Source of the DNA: Fagopyrum homotropicum | Taxonomy: Eukaryota; Streptophyta; Magnoliopsida; Caryophyllales; Polygonaceae | Direction: 5' to 3' | Length of the DNA stretch: 64,000 bases | Assembly: GCA_033239125.1 (NCBI GenBank) | Contig: BSWB01000007.1 | Coordinates: 104,955,582 to 105,019,581, forward strand | Part shown: positions 9,394 to 20,704 of the stretch, one piece after another | How the letters are laid out: each line of letters opens with the position of its first letter | Position numbering within the stretch: position 1 is the first letter of the stretch | Made by a program: the position numbers and the translations under genes | Notes under the pieces: model-generated | Seen by the model: the letters and a program-made list of their open reading frames with translations, nothing else | The model's database searches: none | Told to the model about the DNA's origin: nothing

Positions 9394-10878
9394 ATGGATC
9401 TTGTTAAGAGGATAACTAGAAACACGGGGAAGAAGAAGGGATCTTCTTCCAAAGCCCCTCCCCCACCTCCACCACCACCTCAAAACATCCCTAAGCTTCC
9501 CCCTCCCCTATCCAAGCACAAGAAACGTTATGAACACATCATAGATCGCCCATTCACCCCTCCTCGCTACATAGTGCTAGATGACTTAGATTCATTGTTT
9601 GTTCAAGAGGATGTAGATATGATGCTTGATAAGGCTGGGCTGAGACAGTTTGCTACGATTAGGGAGGATGCTTATACCAAAATCACCCTAGAGTTCCTTA
9701 GTACATTCGAGCATGATCCTAGGGAAAGGATGGTCACCTTCCGCCTTATGATCCAAAATCACACTATGTCCATTGACACTTTTGGAGACTTGTTTGGCTT
9801 CTCTTATTCAGATGCAGGCACATTTGCTAGAGGCGTTAGTGCTAGTGACTTTTGGGAGGCTATTTCAGTGGGTGAATACGGAGGAGACAAATGGAGACCC
9901 GGAAATTCCAAGGAGACTAGTATGTACAACCTCTCCTTCAAGGTAGTACATCGGATTCTTAGCGAGAGCTTATTTGCACGGACAGAGACTCCACAAAAGC
10001 TCAAGGTTGACGAGCTTTTCATTCTCTACTGCATGACATCCACCACCATTCCCGACATCTCTACCATGCTTGCTGACTATCTAGGAAAGATAGCCAACAA
10101 AGCAAAGGGCAATATTTGTGCTGGAGGTCTTGTCACTCATGTGGCTAAGACGATGGGATTAGACTTCTCTGGATGCACTCTAGCTGAGAGTGCCCTTCCA
10201 TTAGGCTCACAGCGGTTGGTTGTTCGACAGGTCTTGATTCCTCGAGGGAGAGGAACACTTCATGTGCCCATGCCATGGCATAGGGATCCGAAGAAGAAAC
10301 CATCCGAGATCATATGGAAGTCCGAATACACTATTCGGAACAAGAGGAACTGGAAGGAGACGTTCGAGTCGATGCTTGAGGAGTTCTCTCCTCCTACTTA
10401 CTATGATGATGATGTAGGTGATTGTGAGGAGGAGGATGAGGATGGAGGACAGGGGACCATGCTCGAGTTTGAGAGTGACACTCATAGCGGACATGCTACG
10501 GATGCCATGGACACCGACACTCATGGTGCAGGACCTAGCCGGACTAGTAGAGGCGATGAGGAGACGGAGGATGACATGCAGCCACCTCGCCGCTCATTTG
10601 CACGTGCTCCAAGACATGGACGAGGACGTCGCCCTCCCCGTCACTTTAGGGAGCTAGTTTCTAGTTTCCAGAGCCTCAGCACCGACTATCATGCTCTCCA
10701 CACCGACTACGAGACCCTGAACACTCAGTTCAGGAACTACAGGCAGGAGACGGACGCTAGGCATTCATCCTACGATGGCCAGATGAGAGATTTATACTAC
10801 CACCAGTTCGGTCACTTCTACGATCCTAGTGCACCGATGTATCCTTATCCACCACCTCCACCACCGACAGAGGATTGA
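9394..10878 (+). CDS. Athila ORF-1-type protein (PF03078-like), intact, element A
   Basis: 494 aa, open, with ATG at 9394. Layout: basic N-terminus, Pro-rich run (about residues 24-38), then the conserved globular region characteristic of Athila elements: PRYIVLDDLDSL, ITLEFLSTFEHD, RLMIQNHTMSI, FWEAISVGEYGGDKWRPG, SESLFARTETPQK, AKGNICAGGLVTHVAKTMGL, MPWHRDPKKK. An acidic tract (about 335-395) is followed by a basic patch (RAPRHGRGRRPPRH), a coiled-coil-like segment and a proline-rich tail ending PYPPPPPPPTED. The family sits where an envelope gene would be, but I see no signal peptide or membrane segment. Function is unknown. It is retained intact while pol is largely deleted. Confidence 0.88.
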   Translation: MDLVKRITRNTGKKKGSSSKAPPPPPPPPQNIPKLPPPLSKHKKRYEHIIDRPFTPPRYIVLDDLDSLFVQEDVDMMLDKAGLRQFATIREDAYTKITLEFLSTFEHDPRERMVTFRLMIQNHTMSIDTFGDLFGFSYSDAGTFARGVSASDFWEAISVGEYGGDKWRPGNSKETSMYNLSFKVVHRILSESLFARTETPQKLKVDELFILYCMTSTTIPDISTMLADYLGKIANKAKGNICAGGLVTHVAKTMGLDFSGCTLAESALPLGSQRLVVRQVLIPRGRGTLHVPMPWHRDPKKKPSEIIWKSEYTIRNKRNWKETFESMLEEFSPPTYYDDDVGDCEEEDEDGGQGTMLEFESDTHSGHATDAMDTDTHGAGPSRTSRGDEETEDDMQPPRRSFARAPRHGRGRRPPRHFRELVSSFQSLSTDYHALHTDYETLNTQFRNYRQETDARHSSYDGQMRDLYYHQFGHFYDPSAPMYPYPPPPPPTED

Positions 10879-12187
10879 GCTGCCACTTCTTTTACATTGT
10901 AAGTATTTTTCTTCATCTCACGCTTGATTTTCACATTGAGGACAATGTGGACGTTAAGTATGGGGTGGGGGTACTTACAATACCTTTTGTTTCATCTTAG
11001 CACTTTATGAACTTTGCACTACTCTTGATGATTTGTCTTGTAATAACTCTTGCACTACTTGCTTTCCACTATGACATTTGCATTTTCATTTTTTTTCTCA
11101 AATCCTATGAACTTTCAAAAAATTTTTGTGCTTCTTATGATGGAAATGACCTCTATGATGAGAAATGTGTATGTGGATAGGCAAAAAGATGCTTAGTGGT
11201 GTTGAGATGTTAATCATAGCATGAATGAGTTTACTTTTGTTACCTGAACGCATGAATAAGTTATATGATTTAGTTGTTTTGATAAGAGAATGAAATAATA
11301 GTCGAAGCTATATGGCAAGTTCTTTTACATCATATAAGGATGACTAAGGCAATTCACTTCTTTTCTTTTCTCACATCTTGATCATGCTAGCCCCTCAATG
11401 AAATATGTACCCCTCCTTTTACCATCCGGGAATTAGGATAAGTGATAGAAAAAGGCATGTTTGATGTGGGAGGGCCAAGAAAAATGTATTAAAAGAAAGT
11501 GCAGAAATTCATAAGTTTGGGGACGTTGAACATGAGGATGAGTAACTCGGCACCATTCACATAGCCGGGTTTTTGTGTCTTGCCAAAGTCCGATTGAACG
11601 AAACGTCCTAACGGGATATGGTATGTGCATCAAGGGTTTGAGGCATCTCGAAATTGAGAAACGCTGATCTCCTAGGCTTCGGTTTTTGTGCACCGCTGTC
11701 CATACTCTCAAAAAGTAAAGTATAATGAAAGCAAAGCTTTCTACATGCGAAGCATGTGCGGTGAAGAAAAATCTTGAAGGTATTATGTGTTCCTCTTTCC
11801 CGGATTAGCACCACAATTGCCAAAAAGAATTCCTTCCCTTAATACGTTTTTTGAACCTTTTATTTGATTAGAAGACCTTGAGACTTTTATGCATGTGTTT
11901 AAGGCTTCATGGCTTAGATTTGTTTGACTTTGATTACCTCTACACCTTTATCATGTCCTTTATTTGTGTTTTCAAGAAAGAAAAGGAAGTTAGTTCATCT
12001 TATAGTTATCATTGATACATACTTTGCCTTTTTATGCCTTGAAATATCACTTTGAGGGTGATCCAATAAGAAGAAGCACTACCAAAAGAAAAGTTTTTGA
12101 GTTTTAATACATACATAATCCATGACATCTTGTATTCTAAATTTGAGTCTTGCTTAGGGAAAATCAAGGAGCAAGTATGGGGTATTT
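10879..12187 (+). other. 3' untranslated region of Athila A, with PPT at its end
   Basis: About 1.3 kb without supported coding. It starts shortly before a PPT-like motif AAGTATGGGGTG (about 10956-10967), contains the cross-family conserved block (11525-11718), and ends with a second PPT-like AAGTATGGGGTAT (12173-12185) directly before the 3' LTR. Confidence 0.75.
11525..11718 (+). other. Conserved noncoding block of Athila 3' UTR (A copy)
   Basis: Contains GGCACCATTCACATAGCCGG, CTTGCCAAAGTC, TATGTGCATCAAGGGTTTG and CCTAGGCTTCGGTT. The same order occurs in B (28249-28435), C (about 15420-15610, minus) and D (about 44885-45075, minus). CTCGGC and GCCGGG can pair. No long frame is shared. Confidence 0.7.
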
Positions 12188-13817
12188 TGATGACATGAAT
12201 TATGTACCATCATATTCATGCATATTGTAGAAGATTGTCTCAGTTTACCCTGCATTTAGAGAGATTTTGTGTACCTTTGATGTTCTATTCAATCATTTTT
12301 CGGAAATAGAGGTCTACACGAGTTTTTGATGAATTATAGGTAAATGGAGTGGAATTGGAAGCGAAAGCGGAGCAAGGAGCATCTAAGGATGTTAAGGAAG
12401 CTAAAGGAGTCTTAAAGGGGTCATAAAGAGCTAAGGAATTGCAAAGGAGAAGCATAGAAGACGAGCCAAGAGAAGAGCACTTTCTGTTGAAGAAAATCGT
12501 GTCAAGATGCATATAAATCGGACGATTTTCTCCCCTAGAAATCGAACGGTTTTGTGTATAAATCGACTGGGTCGATTTCTTCTGTTTTTCGGCCAAATGA
12601 AAAGACGACACAAAGCCCAATTCTTTTAGGCTAGAAGAGAGATTTGCCAAACAGCCCATTTGCAAGAAACTATAAAGGAGAACCCTACGAACGAAAACGA
12701 AAAGGCCGCAGCGGGAAATCTTTACACGTTTAAGAGAATTTGGAGATTCTTGGAGGAAGATTGAAAGACTCTTTGCCGGGAAGCAAATCTTGATTCTTGT
12801 TTGTGAGATTTCTTTATCCATTGAAGTGATAGTTGTTTTTGAACACGAATTTGAGTTACTCAAGAGATACATTGATTAGTTTTGACGATTGTTTACAGAT
12901 TTGAAGGTTATTGAATTTTTATTCAAGATTCGGTTTCTTTGCGATATTTCACTCAATCTTTAATTTGATTCGATTTTGAAAATGGTTGGCTAAAAACCTT
13001 GTGATTCTGGGGAGAATAGTTGATGATTAAGGCTTAGATGATGATAGACTGAACTCATTCAAACATTAGGACCCTGAGAGTTTAGATTTTAGTTTTGCGA
13101 CAACAGGAAAATCGGACTGTTCTTGAGTAAATCGGCCGATTTTCTTATGAACAACCCGATTTATTCTTCTGACGAACCTTAATTGAATTAATCTTTAACC
13201 AAAACTAATCCTTGCCTAAATCCCAACCTTGATTAACCTTTTTACCCTCTAATTGAATGTATGAAGACACTTCAAACCTGATTCTACATTTAATAGATTA
13301 AGATTTCAAGATTTGGGTAGTAAAGAGACTCAACATCCTTTATTAAGATTCTAAGTGTGCTTTCTATTCTTGCTTTGGAGAGTCATATCTTGGAGTTTTA
13401 GATAGTTTGTTTGAACATAATTCTTGTCTTTAGATCTTTCTATATTGCAGCCTCAACAACCCTTATAGAGAGAACCTTTAGATTAGTTATATAGGTTTCG
13501 GAACTTCACCGTACGATATCTACCTTTGAACATTTAATCTTGGCAATATAAACTCTGCCCTATATCTATACAAGTGTCTTGAATCTAAAGCCGAAATCAG
13601 ATACTTGAATCCTTGGAATCATTTTACCCTTATTTGATCACAAAAGCTTTTGCATTTTCGCTAGATAATTGAAGTTGAATTTATTCTCACCAAATCCCTG
13701 AGTTCGACTCTGGAATTCTTACCTTACTACAACTGATCCGTACACTGCGGGTTCGCTTTGCTTTGAGTTCTAGATATAAATTTAAGACTTTGACGCATAC
13801 ACCTTTTGGGGCGAACA
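12188..13817 (+). repeat. 3' LTR of Athila A, full length (1630 bp)
   Basis: Starts TGATGACATGAATT, ends GGGGCGAACA, and is followed by the AAGAC target duplication. It holds the palindrome tags AAATCGGACGATTTTC (about 12526) and AAATCGGCCGATTTTC (about 13128), and the roughly 0.3-kb segment (about 13226-13550) lost from the 5' LTR. Confidence 0.93.
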
Positions 13818-14937
13818 AAGACACACTCAAACCTAATAAAGGATGAACCTTTATTACCTAGAACTCATCATCTTTGACAACCAAGCAAGGGAATCATCGG
13901 GTAAGTCTTCCCAAACTTGGATATAGGTTAGGAAGGTTCAACAAGGCTAGAGTTTAGGAAATCTTTAACCAAGGCTTAAGGATAAAACATGAAAGGTACG
14001 ATAGAGGAAACCACGGTTGGATCTTGGTGAAATCTCAGCAGAGATTCTCAAGAACAACCCATGGTTTGTCCCTGTGAAGGTAAAAATACAACTCTCAGAG
14101 TCCAACTTGTTTGTAAAGGTCAATCTATCATCATCTAAACCACAACCTTCAACCAATCACCCTAGAATCGCAAGAGTTTTAGCCAACAACACACATATTC
14201 AAATCAAGATATATATATATATATAATCAAGAACCGAAAGCAACCAATGAAACCAAAAGAAACGTAAGAAATACTTAGCAAGGTGTCTTCTAATATCATA
14301 AACTAAACCAAATCAATAACAAATATCCGTTCTTGTGTTCCAAAGTAAAGAAATCAAAAACCAAAATAATCTCACAAAGAATCTAGACGTATCTCTCAAC
14401 CGCTAATGTTGTTGTCATACGGGTTGTCAATCCGTGTCCAAGTTGCATTCCAAAGGCTTTCTTGCTGCAATGTAGAATCAATCTCTAGTGGGGTGTGTCC
14501 TTTCGTTCTTGTTGCCTTCTCACTTATAGAATGAAGCTAGGGTTTGAAAGGTTGCGTTTTGGACCAAAATATAAAAACCACGGCCAAACCCGAAGAGAAT
14601 CTGAGACGAGATTTGTTGTCCTTGTCCGAGATTTCTTCTCTGAGGCGTGTGATCTCTTTGATTTTTCTTATATCGCCCAAAACTAGGCATTACCCTTCTT
14701 TTAGGTTCCGGAATGCTCATATGTGGTCCGCCCTGATTCATTGTCCATGAATACTCCATTTACGCTCCAATTCTCGCCAAATCACCTACAGTTGTAATAA
14801 CACCTGTGTAGATCTCAATTCTAACCAGATAGGCGAATATAAACCATAATTTCCATGAATGTATGTCTATATATGCAAAAGAAAGGGAAAAACTAGCTAT
14901 ATGTACATTTATACTAAGGTCATATTTCATGTCATCA
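13818..14937 (-). repeat. 3' LTR of Athila C, proximal part (U3 side)
   Basis: Continuation of C's LTR after A. On the minus strand it begins TGATGACATGAAAT at 14937, right after PPT-like AAGTATAGGGTATTT. It contains one ACCGGGTAAGT-like motif (about 13885), the C-family half-sites AAATCTCGGAC (about 14600-14640), and a short AT microsatellite at 14208-14224. Short frames here have no family match. Confidence 0.8.
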
Positions 14938-16237
14938 AAATACCCTATACTTGCCTTTTGCTTGTCCCAAGCAAGGTTTAAACTTAGAATATCAAGTTGA
15001 TATGAAATATGAACATGCAAAAACAAAGAAAAACTACAAATTTTTTTGGTTTTGTACCTCTATTCATAGATTACTTTTTAAGGATTGCTTCATAGCTAAT
15101 GATAACCATCACGCGAACAAAAGGAAATATATTATAAGAAGAATAATCACACCTTGCACAAATTGAAAACATGCATCATAATTTGAGATATATCAAAATC
15201 ATTCATGAAAATCCAATTTAAACCACAAAGTCAAATCACATGCTTAAAGATCTTAAGGGCTTTCAAATGAAGGTCAAGAAACGTATTGGGGATAAGACGT
15301 ATATAGGGAATGTGGTGCAAATCCGGGGAACGGATAGAAACTCCACAACTACAAATAAAATTTAACATCCACCAATAAGCTCTTTTTCACTTTTTTTTAT
15401 CTTGTTTTCACTTGAGAACATGGACAGAGGTGCACAATAATTGAAGCCTCGAAGATCAGCAAACCTCTTATTTTTCGAGGTGCCTCAAACATGATGCACA
15501 TACCAGGACTCGTTAGGACTATCAATCAATCATACTTTGGCAAGACACATACACCCGGCTATGTGAATGGTGCCGAGTTAGTCATCATCAAGATCAATGT
15601 CCCCAAACATATTTTTTTCTATACATAACACACTTCAGTTTTCAACTTCACCAAACATTTGCTTTTCACTAACATGCTTCCTAACTCCCTGATAGGTAAA
15701 AGGGAAGGCAAATATAATATGAGGAGCTAAAAGCACGATCAAGAAGAAGAAAGAAAGAAATCGAATTGCCTTAATCATATCAAAAAAATATGTAAGAACT
15801 TATAGCGCAATTTCAACCTTCAGATCTCAAAATGATTTAGATAAAAATAAATTATCAAACATGCATGAAATTCCAACAAGGCATTCAAATCCCGTACATT
15901 CCATAATTAAATTTAAACACATAAGGATTGTCATAGCCATTCCACAAAACAATATCATCATCGAGGTTGTTTCCATCCTAGAGGCACAAATTTTTATTTT
16001 TTTAAAAAAAGGTTTTATGAATGCAAAACTGTAAGAAAACGTGTAACAAGAATTAAAAAGTGCAAATGCGATAGACATAAAAACAAGGCAATGTATGACA
16101 ATAGAGTTATTACAAACCAAATCCACCCCATACTTAGATTACACATTGTCTCTATTGTGAAGTAAAAGAGAAAGAAAAGAAAACTCACAATGTTTCAAAG
16201 GAAAAATAAAAGAGAAGGCGTTGAAGATGAAGTTGGA
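14938..16237 (-). other. 3' untranslated region of Athila C
   Basis: Contains, in minus-strand order: PPT-like motif AAGTATGGGGTGG (16123-16136) after the PF03078-like gene, the conserved block with GGCACCATTCACATAGCCGG (about 15420-15610), and the LTR-adjacent PPT (14942-14952). No supported gene. Confidence 0.7.
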
Positions 16238-17482
16238 TCACATGTCCGGTGGCGGTGGTGGGAATGGGTAGTAGGAGGGATCGAATGTACACCCGAACTG
16301 CTGGCGGTACATGTCCTCCATCATCCGGGTTTGTCGTCCCACCTAACCATGCAAGGAAGAAATGGAAGTCTCCATGGTCTTGAGCCTCCTAATCACCTTG
16401 GGAAGACAATATGTATATGCTCTACGCCGGGAACTACGCTGAGAGCGGTGGGAGGTCGACCTCCTTGCCGGCATCTCCTACCATCCCAAGTAAGCATCCT
16501 CGGTGATAGGATCCTCGTAATCCGTGACCTCCTCATCACAACTACACCACTAGGACCTGCATCCGTCCATGTGTCCATCGCAGCAACATCCTCCTCCTTA
16601 GCAGCAGCACATCCCTCAACCTCCTGCGGCACCTCTCTAGCATGCATCATCATAAAATCGTACTTCCAATACTGTGGGTCACGAAGGGTGTAGTACGAGC
16701 TCCAAGGAATGCCTCTAGCTCCCTTGCCTTCCCAAGGCATGGCCACGTAGGGTGCGCAACGTCCTCGAGGAACAAGGATACCTCTAGTGATGAACTACTG
16801 CAAACCTAAAGGCCTCGCCTCCGCAGCTAAGGTGCAAGCCAAAAAATCTAGTCCTAGAGTCTTGGCGACGTGCGTCACCAATCCTCCTACACAAATATCA
16901 CCTCTAGCCTTGTTGGCTATCTTCCCTAAGCAACCGGAAAGCATTGTAGATGTATTTGTCCTTCGAATCCCCCTGTTGTCAACGGTCTCCCCCTCACTCT
17001 CAACCATAGCAATGCTCTCCCAAAATCCTTTCGGATGGACGTTCCTAGGGAACGTCCCATTTATAGTCTCCCCAAAGCCAAACATGCTCCCAAACTTAAT
17101 AATAGAAAGCTCAAAGTTTTTGTTCATCAACCTAAACTTCACACTCCTCTCCCTCAGATCATGCTTAAAGGAGCTAAGGAACTCTAGCGTAATTTCCTCA
17201 TACGCACCCTCACAGATGCCAACAAAAACCACAAGGCTCACTCTCTCAATCAGCCATCTCAAATCAGCCATCTCAAATCAGCCACAACATGCATACACTC
17301 AAGTTCATTAAGCACTAAGTACCTAGGAGCAACAATAGTTCGAGGTATTCGTTCGTACTCATTTTTTGACATTCTAGGATGTGTGGGATTGTTGGAGGAG
17401 ATGGTGGTGGTGAAGCTTTCTAAGAAGTGGAAGAACCCCTCCTTGTAATAGTCTTTCATGATGATCTACGTGTTCCTTCCAT
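16238..17482 (-). pseudogene. Athila ORF-1-type gene (PF03078-like), broken, element C
   Basis: The collinear start is the ATG at 17480-17482, followed by stops within the Ser/Pro-rich N-terminus. The conserved region is recognisable: PRTIVAPRYLVLNELECMHV, EITLEFLSSFKHDLRERSVKFRLMN, FPRNVHPKGFWESIA, GDICVGGLVTHVAKTLGLDF, MPWEGKG. Damage: a 14-bp tandem duplication (17251-17264, 17265-17278) shifts the frame; a central deletion removes the SESLFARTETPQK region; a TAG follows LGLQ at about 16795. The C-terminus still ends in YPFPPPPPDM (stop 16238-16240), the same proline tail as the other copies. Confidence 0.82.
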
Positions 17483-17912
17483 TTCAGAGGAAAATCTCGG
17501 GCTGTTCTTGGGAAATCTCGGCCGAGAATTCTGGGCTTGACCGAGATTTTTGTCGTTTTTATCAAATTTGGCAAAATTTTAACGATTTTGCCAAACTAAC
17601 TCCTTTTCTTCCTTCCTAGGACTCAGTCGATATCAAATACACCAAGTTTTTGCACTAATCAACTCAAATAAACTCAAATCGAAGGTAAGAGATAAAACTT
17701 AGTGTTTGGATTGAAAAATCCAAATGGAGCCCGATTTTTCTGATTTGTGGTGTTGTTGATGCACAAAATCTTCAATGTCGTTGAGAGATCTTAAGTTTTG
17801 GAGGAAGAATGGAGCAAATCGATTAGAAAACGGGGATTTGAGGAATTTGGGGCCGACTGTGGTTTAGGGCGTGGAATTGAGGTTGGTTTTTGCTGAAAAA
17901 TGGTGAAGTGTT

Positions 17913-17921
17913 CTTTATATA
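17913..17921 (-). promoter_or_regulatory. TATA-like box, putative internal promoter (Athila C)
   Basis: Minus-strand TATATAAAG, 439 bp upstream of the start codon position 17482; a second copy lies in the tandem duplicate at 18189-18197. Confidence 0.45.
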
Positions 17922-18510
17922 CCCTCGTTGAGTTTTGGAAAATCTCGGGCGAGATTTCATCCGTGGTTTCCGTCCGACCAAGATTTGTTTAAAGTTGCTT
18001 GCGACATGGATTTTCACGGGTGGAATCAATAAATATCAGCCGAGATTTTGTGTACTTGACCGAGATTTTTGGATGTTTGTTCCCCATCGACAACTTGACT
18101 TGTTTCTACATTTTTGAGGAATTTGGGACCCACTGTGGTTTAGGGCGTGGAATTGAGGTTGGTTTTTGCTGAAAAATGGTGAAGTGTTCTTTATATACCC
18201 TCGTTGAGTTTTGGAAAATCTTGGGCGAGATTTCATCCGTGGTTTCCGTCCGACCAAGATTTGTTTAAAGTTGCTTGCGACATGGATTTTCACGGGTGGA
18301 ATCAATAAATATCAGCCGAGATTTTGTGTACTTGACCTAGATTTTTGGATGTTCGTTCCCCATCGACAACTTGACTTGTTTCTACATTTTTGAGTTCTTT
18401 TTGAGAATTACCTAGGTACTGTCATCCAAAGACACAAGAAAATCGGAACGTACCAAAGAAAAACAAAAACTATTCTAGTCTATCTAAGAAAGGGAAAAGA
18501 GAAAGACAAT

Positions 18511-18540
18511 ACCTTAGGTTGCCTACCAAGTAGTGCTTTG
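18511..18540 (-). other. Conserved post-pol hairpin (Athila C, degenerate)
   Basis: Minus strand CAAAGCACTACTTGG then TAGGCAACCTAAGG, matching the hairpin after pol in A, B and D with substitutions in both arms. Confidence 0.55.
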
Positions 18541-18576
18541 TTGAAGTTCGGTAGCTGAACCTATCTGCGTTGATGA

Positions 18577-18822
18577 TCATCTAAGGTGGAGAGGTGCGAT
18601 GCTCTCAACCAAAGCTTCCGGTGTATACTTCTTCAGACGATGTCCATTGACCTTTAAGTTTCCGCATTGCTCACCCCATATTTCAACTGCACCATGAGGA
18701 AAGACATGTTTTATAACATAAGGTCCTGTCCAGCGAGATTTGAGCTTACCCGGAAATAATCGGAGTCCAGAATTGAAAAGAAGGACGAGATCTCCTTCTT
18801 TCAGCTCCTTGGAAATGATATG
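18577..18822 (-). pseudogene. Athila C integrase C-terminal end
   Basis: Reads ISKELKEGDLVLLFNSGLRL, then FPGKLKSRWTGPYVIKHVFP and HGAVEIWGE, ending SIAPLHLR-stop at 18577. It joins the integrase portion at 30686-31027 once element B is removed: WHDKHI on the far side, ISKELKEGD here. Confidence 0.88.
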
Positions 18823-20579
18823 TGATAGCATGAATTATAGTCTATATTTTGAGGTTTGTTTGGACGTTTTATCTTTCATAATCTGCATGTTTGTATGTAT
18901 ATTATGTGATTTTACTACCATTTCATCTACCTTTGCAAGAATCGAGGTCTACACCTAGTTTTGTTGTAATTGCAGGTAAAAGGGTACGTTTCGCATCAAA
19001 AAGGAGCAAAAGGAGTCATGAGTCATTTGGAGCTACATCCAGGGAACATAGCTATGGATTAAAGATTTACTTTGGACCAGTTTTGAGAGATTTTACATTC
19101 AGTTGTGACTCACCTCGGTTGACCAGAGATTCATCTCGACCGAGGTGATCCAGAGACGCCGACTCGACCGAGGCGAACACCTAGGACGCGGCGAGAATAT
19201 TTTATTCTTGGCTGAGATCTTTTAAAATTGGAAAGTGATCTTATATTTTTGGGCTTGGCTCCTGGAAGGAAGGAGATATGCAGAATCATATATTTTACCT
19301 ATATTTATGGGAAAATATCTTTCTAAGATTTATTATCTTTGGAGGGTTATTTTCTTATAAAAGGGGTTGGATTTCCACAAATCCGAGGGGCCGCTACATC
19401 CGCTTACGGCTGGACATCTTGCTTACGAGAAGATCACGCAGCAGCAGCCTACTCCAGTTAGGAGAGATTCGAAGAACCTTTTTGAAGGTTGAAGGAAGGT
19501 TGAAGTCCATAGCTTTTATAGCTTTTTGGAGGGTTTTTGTAAGATTGTCTTCAATTCCCTCACTTGTTGTCTTGTCTTGTTGGATTGCTATCCAAGGAAC
19601 GCTTTGTTGTGATATTTGATTCAGTTATTGAAGTCTTTTCATTAAATTCTTCTTGTTCAAGTATTCATCTTCTTCCCATATATTTAATACTTTCATAATG
19701 ATGATGAGCGGCTAATTTCCTTGTGTGATTCTAGGGTGATTAGCTGAAGGTTGTGGGAAAAACAATGATAGAATAATCTTAGATTCCAGTAGGATCCTGA
19801 AAGTTCGAGTCTTTAACCTTAACCCTAAGCATCTCGCTCAGTCGATGAACATCTCGGCCGGGGTGGAATCTGGCTGACCGAGGTGACTTATCTGATCCTA
19901 AACTGAGAGTTAAGTGTTAGAGTTTGCCAAATCCTATTCTTATTACACCTTTCCTGGTTCAAAGCAAGCTTAGGATGAGACTTACCCGGTAATTCCTTAG
20001 TTTGTGTACCAACGATCATAAGTGTAGGTAATAAAGGTTTATCCTTTATTGGGGTTTGAGTGTGCTTCCATCCCATCTTTGTGAGTTAGCCTGAGACTTA
20101 CCCGGTAAAGGTTGATTCTATTCCCTTAGATGGTGCGTTAGTTTGAGGTTATAGTTCTTTATCTTGATTCCTTGAGACTTACCCGGTAATAGGAGTTACG
20201 GTTTAGGATTAGTGTGTAGTGAGACTTACCCGGTGATCTACTCCACTTTAGTAACACCTTCCCCACACAAAAATCTCAGCTTTGTCCGCTTATCTATAGA
20301 TCTTGAGTTGGAACCACAACTAGATGCTTTAATCCCTAGAATTGCATGTTTGCTTTATTGGCTTCTTATTCATTTTTGATTGTGTTAATTGCTCTTTGTG
20401 GTTAGTATTCACGAAGCTTACCGTTATTGACATTGTTTCACCAAGTCCCTGTGATCGACCCCTGGAATTTTCTCGCTTTTTACTACGATTGAACCGTACA
20501 CTGCGAGTTCGCATCCTTGTTTTAAGCTTAAGTCTAGGGTTATAAATTTAAAGCTTGCACACACCGTTTGGAGCGAACA
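18823..20579 (+). repeat. 5' LTR of Athila B
   Basis: TGATAGCATG ... GAGCGAACA. A TATA box TATAAAAG at 19356-19363 has palindromic tags about 180-250 bp upstream (around 19108-19180) and more downstream (about 19845-19880). Four copies of GAGACTTACCCGGT lie in the 3' half (about 19977, 20093, 20173, 20220). A 113-aa sense frame (19278-19619) is a chance frame. Confidence 0.95.
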
Positions 20580-20585
20580 AGTTTT

Positions 20586-20603
20586 TGGCGCCGTTGCCGG
20601 GGA
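20586..20603 (+). other. Primer binding site (tRNA-Asp) of Athila B
   Basis: TGGCGCCGTTGCCGGGGA, complementary to the tRNA-Asp 3' end, 6 nt after the LTR. Confidence 0.92.
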
Positions 20604-20704
20604 CTTGGTCTAGACCGAGCCGGTACGGTTTGCTCTTGGGGCGCTTGCCCCGTTTCATCTAACCACTCTACTTGAGTGACTTTTGCAGGTTCTTTCTTAT
20701 GTAT

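Larger units (their letters stand above)
5077..13817 (+). mobile_element. Athila-type element A, internally deleted, with TSD AAGAC
   Basis: It is bounded by TG...CA LTRs (5077-6399 and 12188-13817) and a perfect 5-bp target duplication AAGAC (5072-5076, 13818-13822), inserted in the 3' LTR of C. Internally it keeps a PBS, the first part of gag, most of the integrase and an intact PF03078-like gene; gag C-terminus, protease, RT and RNase H are gone. It is non-autonomous. The LTRs differ at roughly 14 aligned positions by eye (about 1%) plus one 307-bp length difference, so insertion is fairly recent. Its family tag is AAATCGNNCGATTT. Confidence 0.95.
17483..18576 (-). repeat. Athila C spacer with a 276-bp tandem duplication
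   Basis: Noncoding spacer between pol and the PF03078-like gene. Units 17838-18113 and 18114-18389 are near-identical (a few differences). Each unit holds a TATA-like TATATAAAG (17913-17921 and 18189-18197, minus strand) and several C-family palindromes such as AAATCTCGGGCGAGATTTC. The duplicated 60-aa and 89-aa frames are by-products of the repeat. The post-pol hairpin lies at 18511-18540. Confidence 0.85.

Noticed and set aside
5174..12872. Near-identical 195-aa antisense frames at 5174-5761 and 12285-12872
   Set aside because: They lie in the two LTRs of Athila A; duplication reflects LTR identity, and no family pattern is visible.
14208..14224. AT microsatellite as a regulatory element
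   Set aside because: Simple repeat in a decayed LTR; the same holds for the longer one near 34723-34765.
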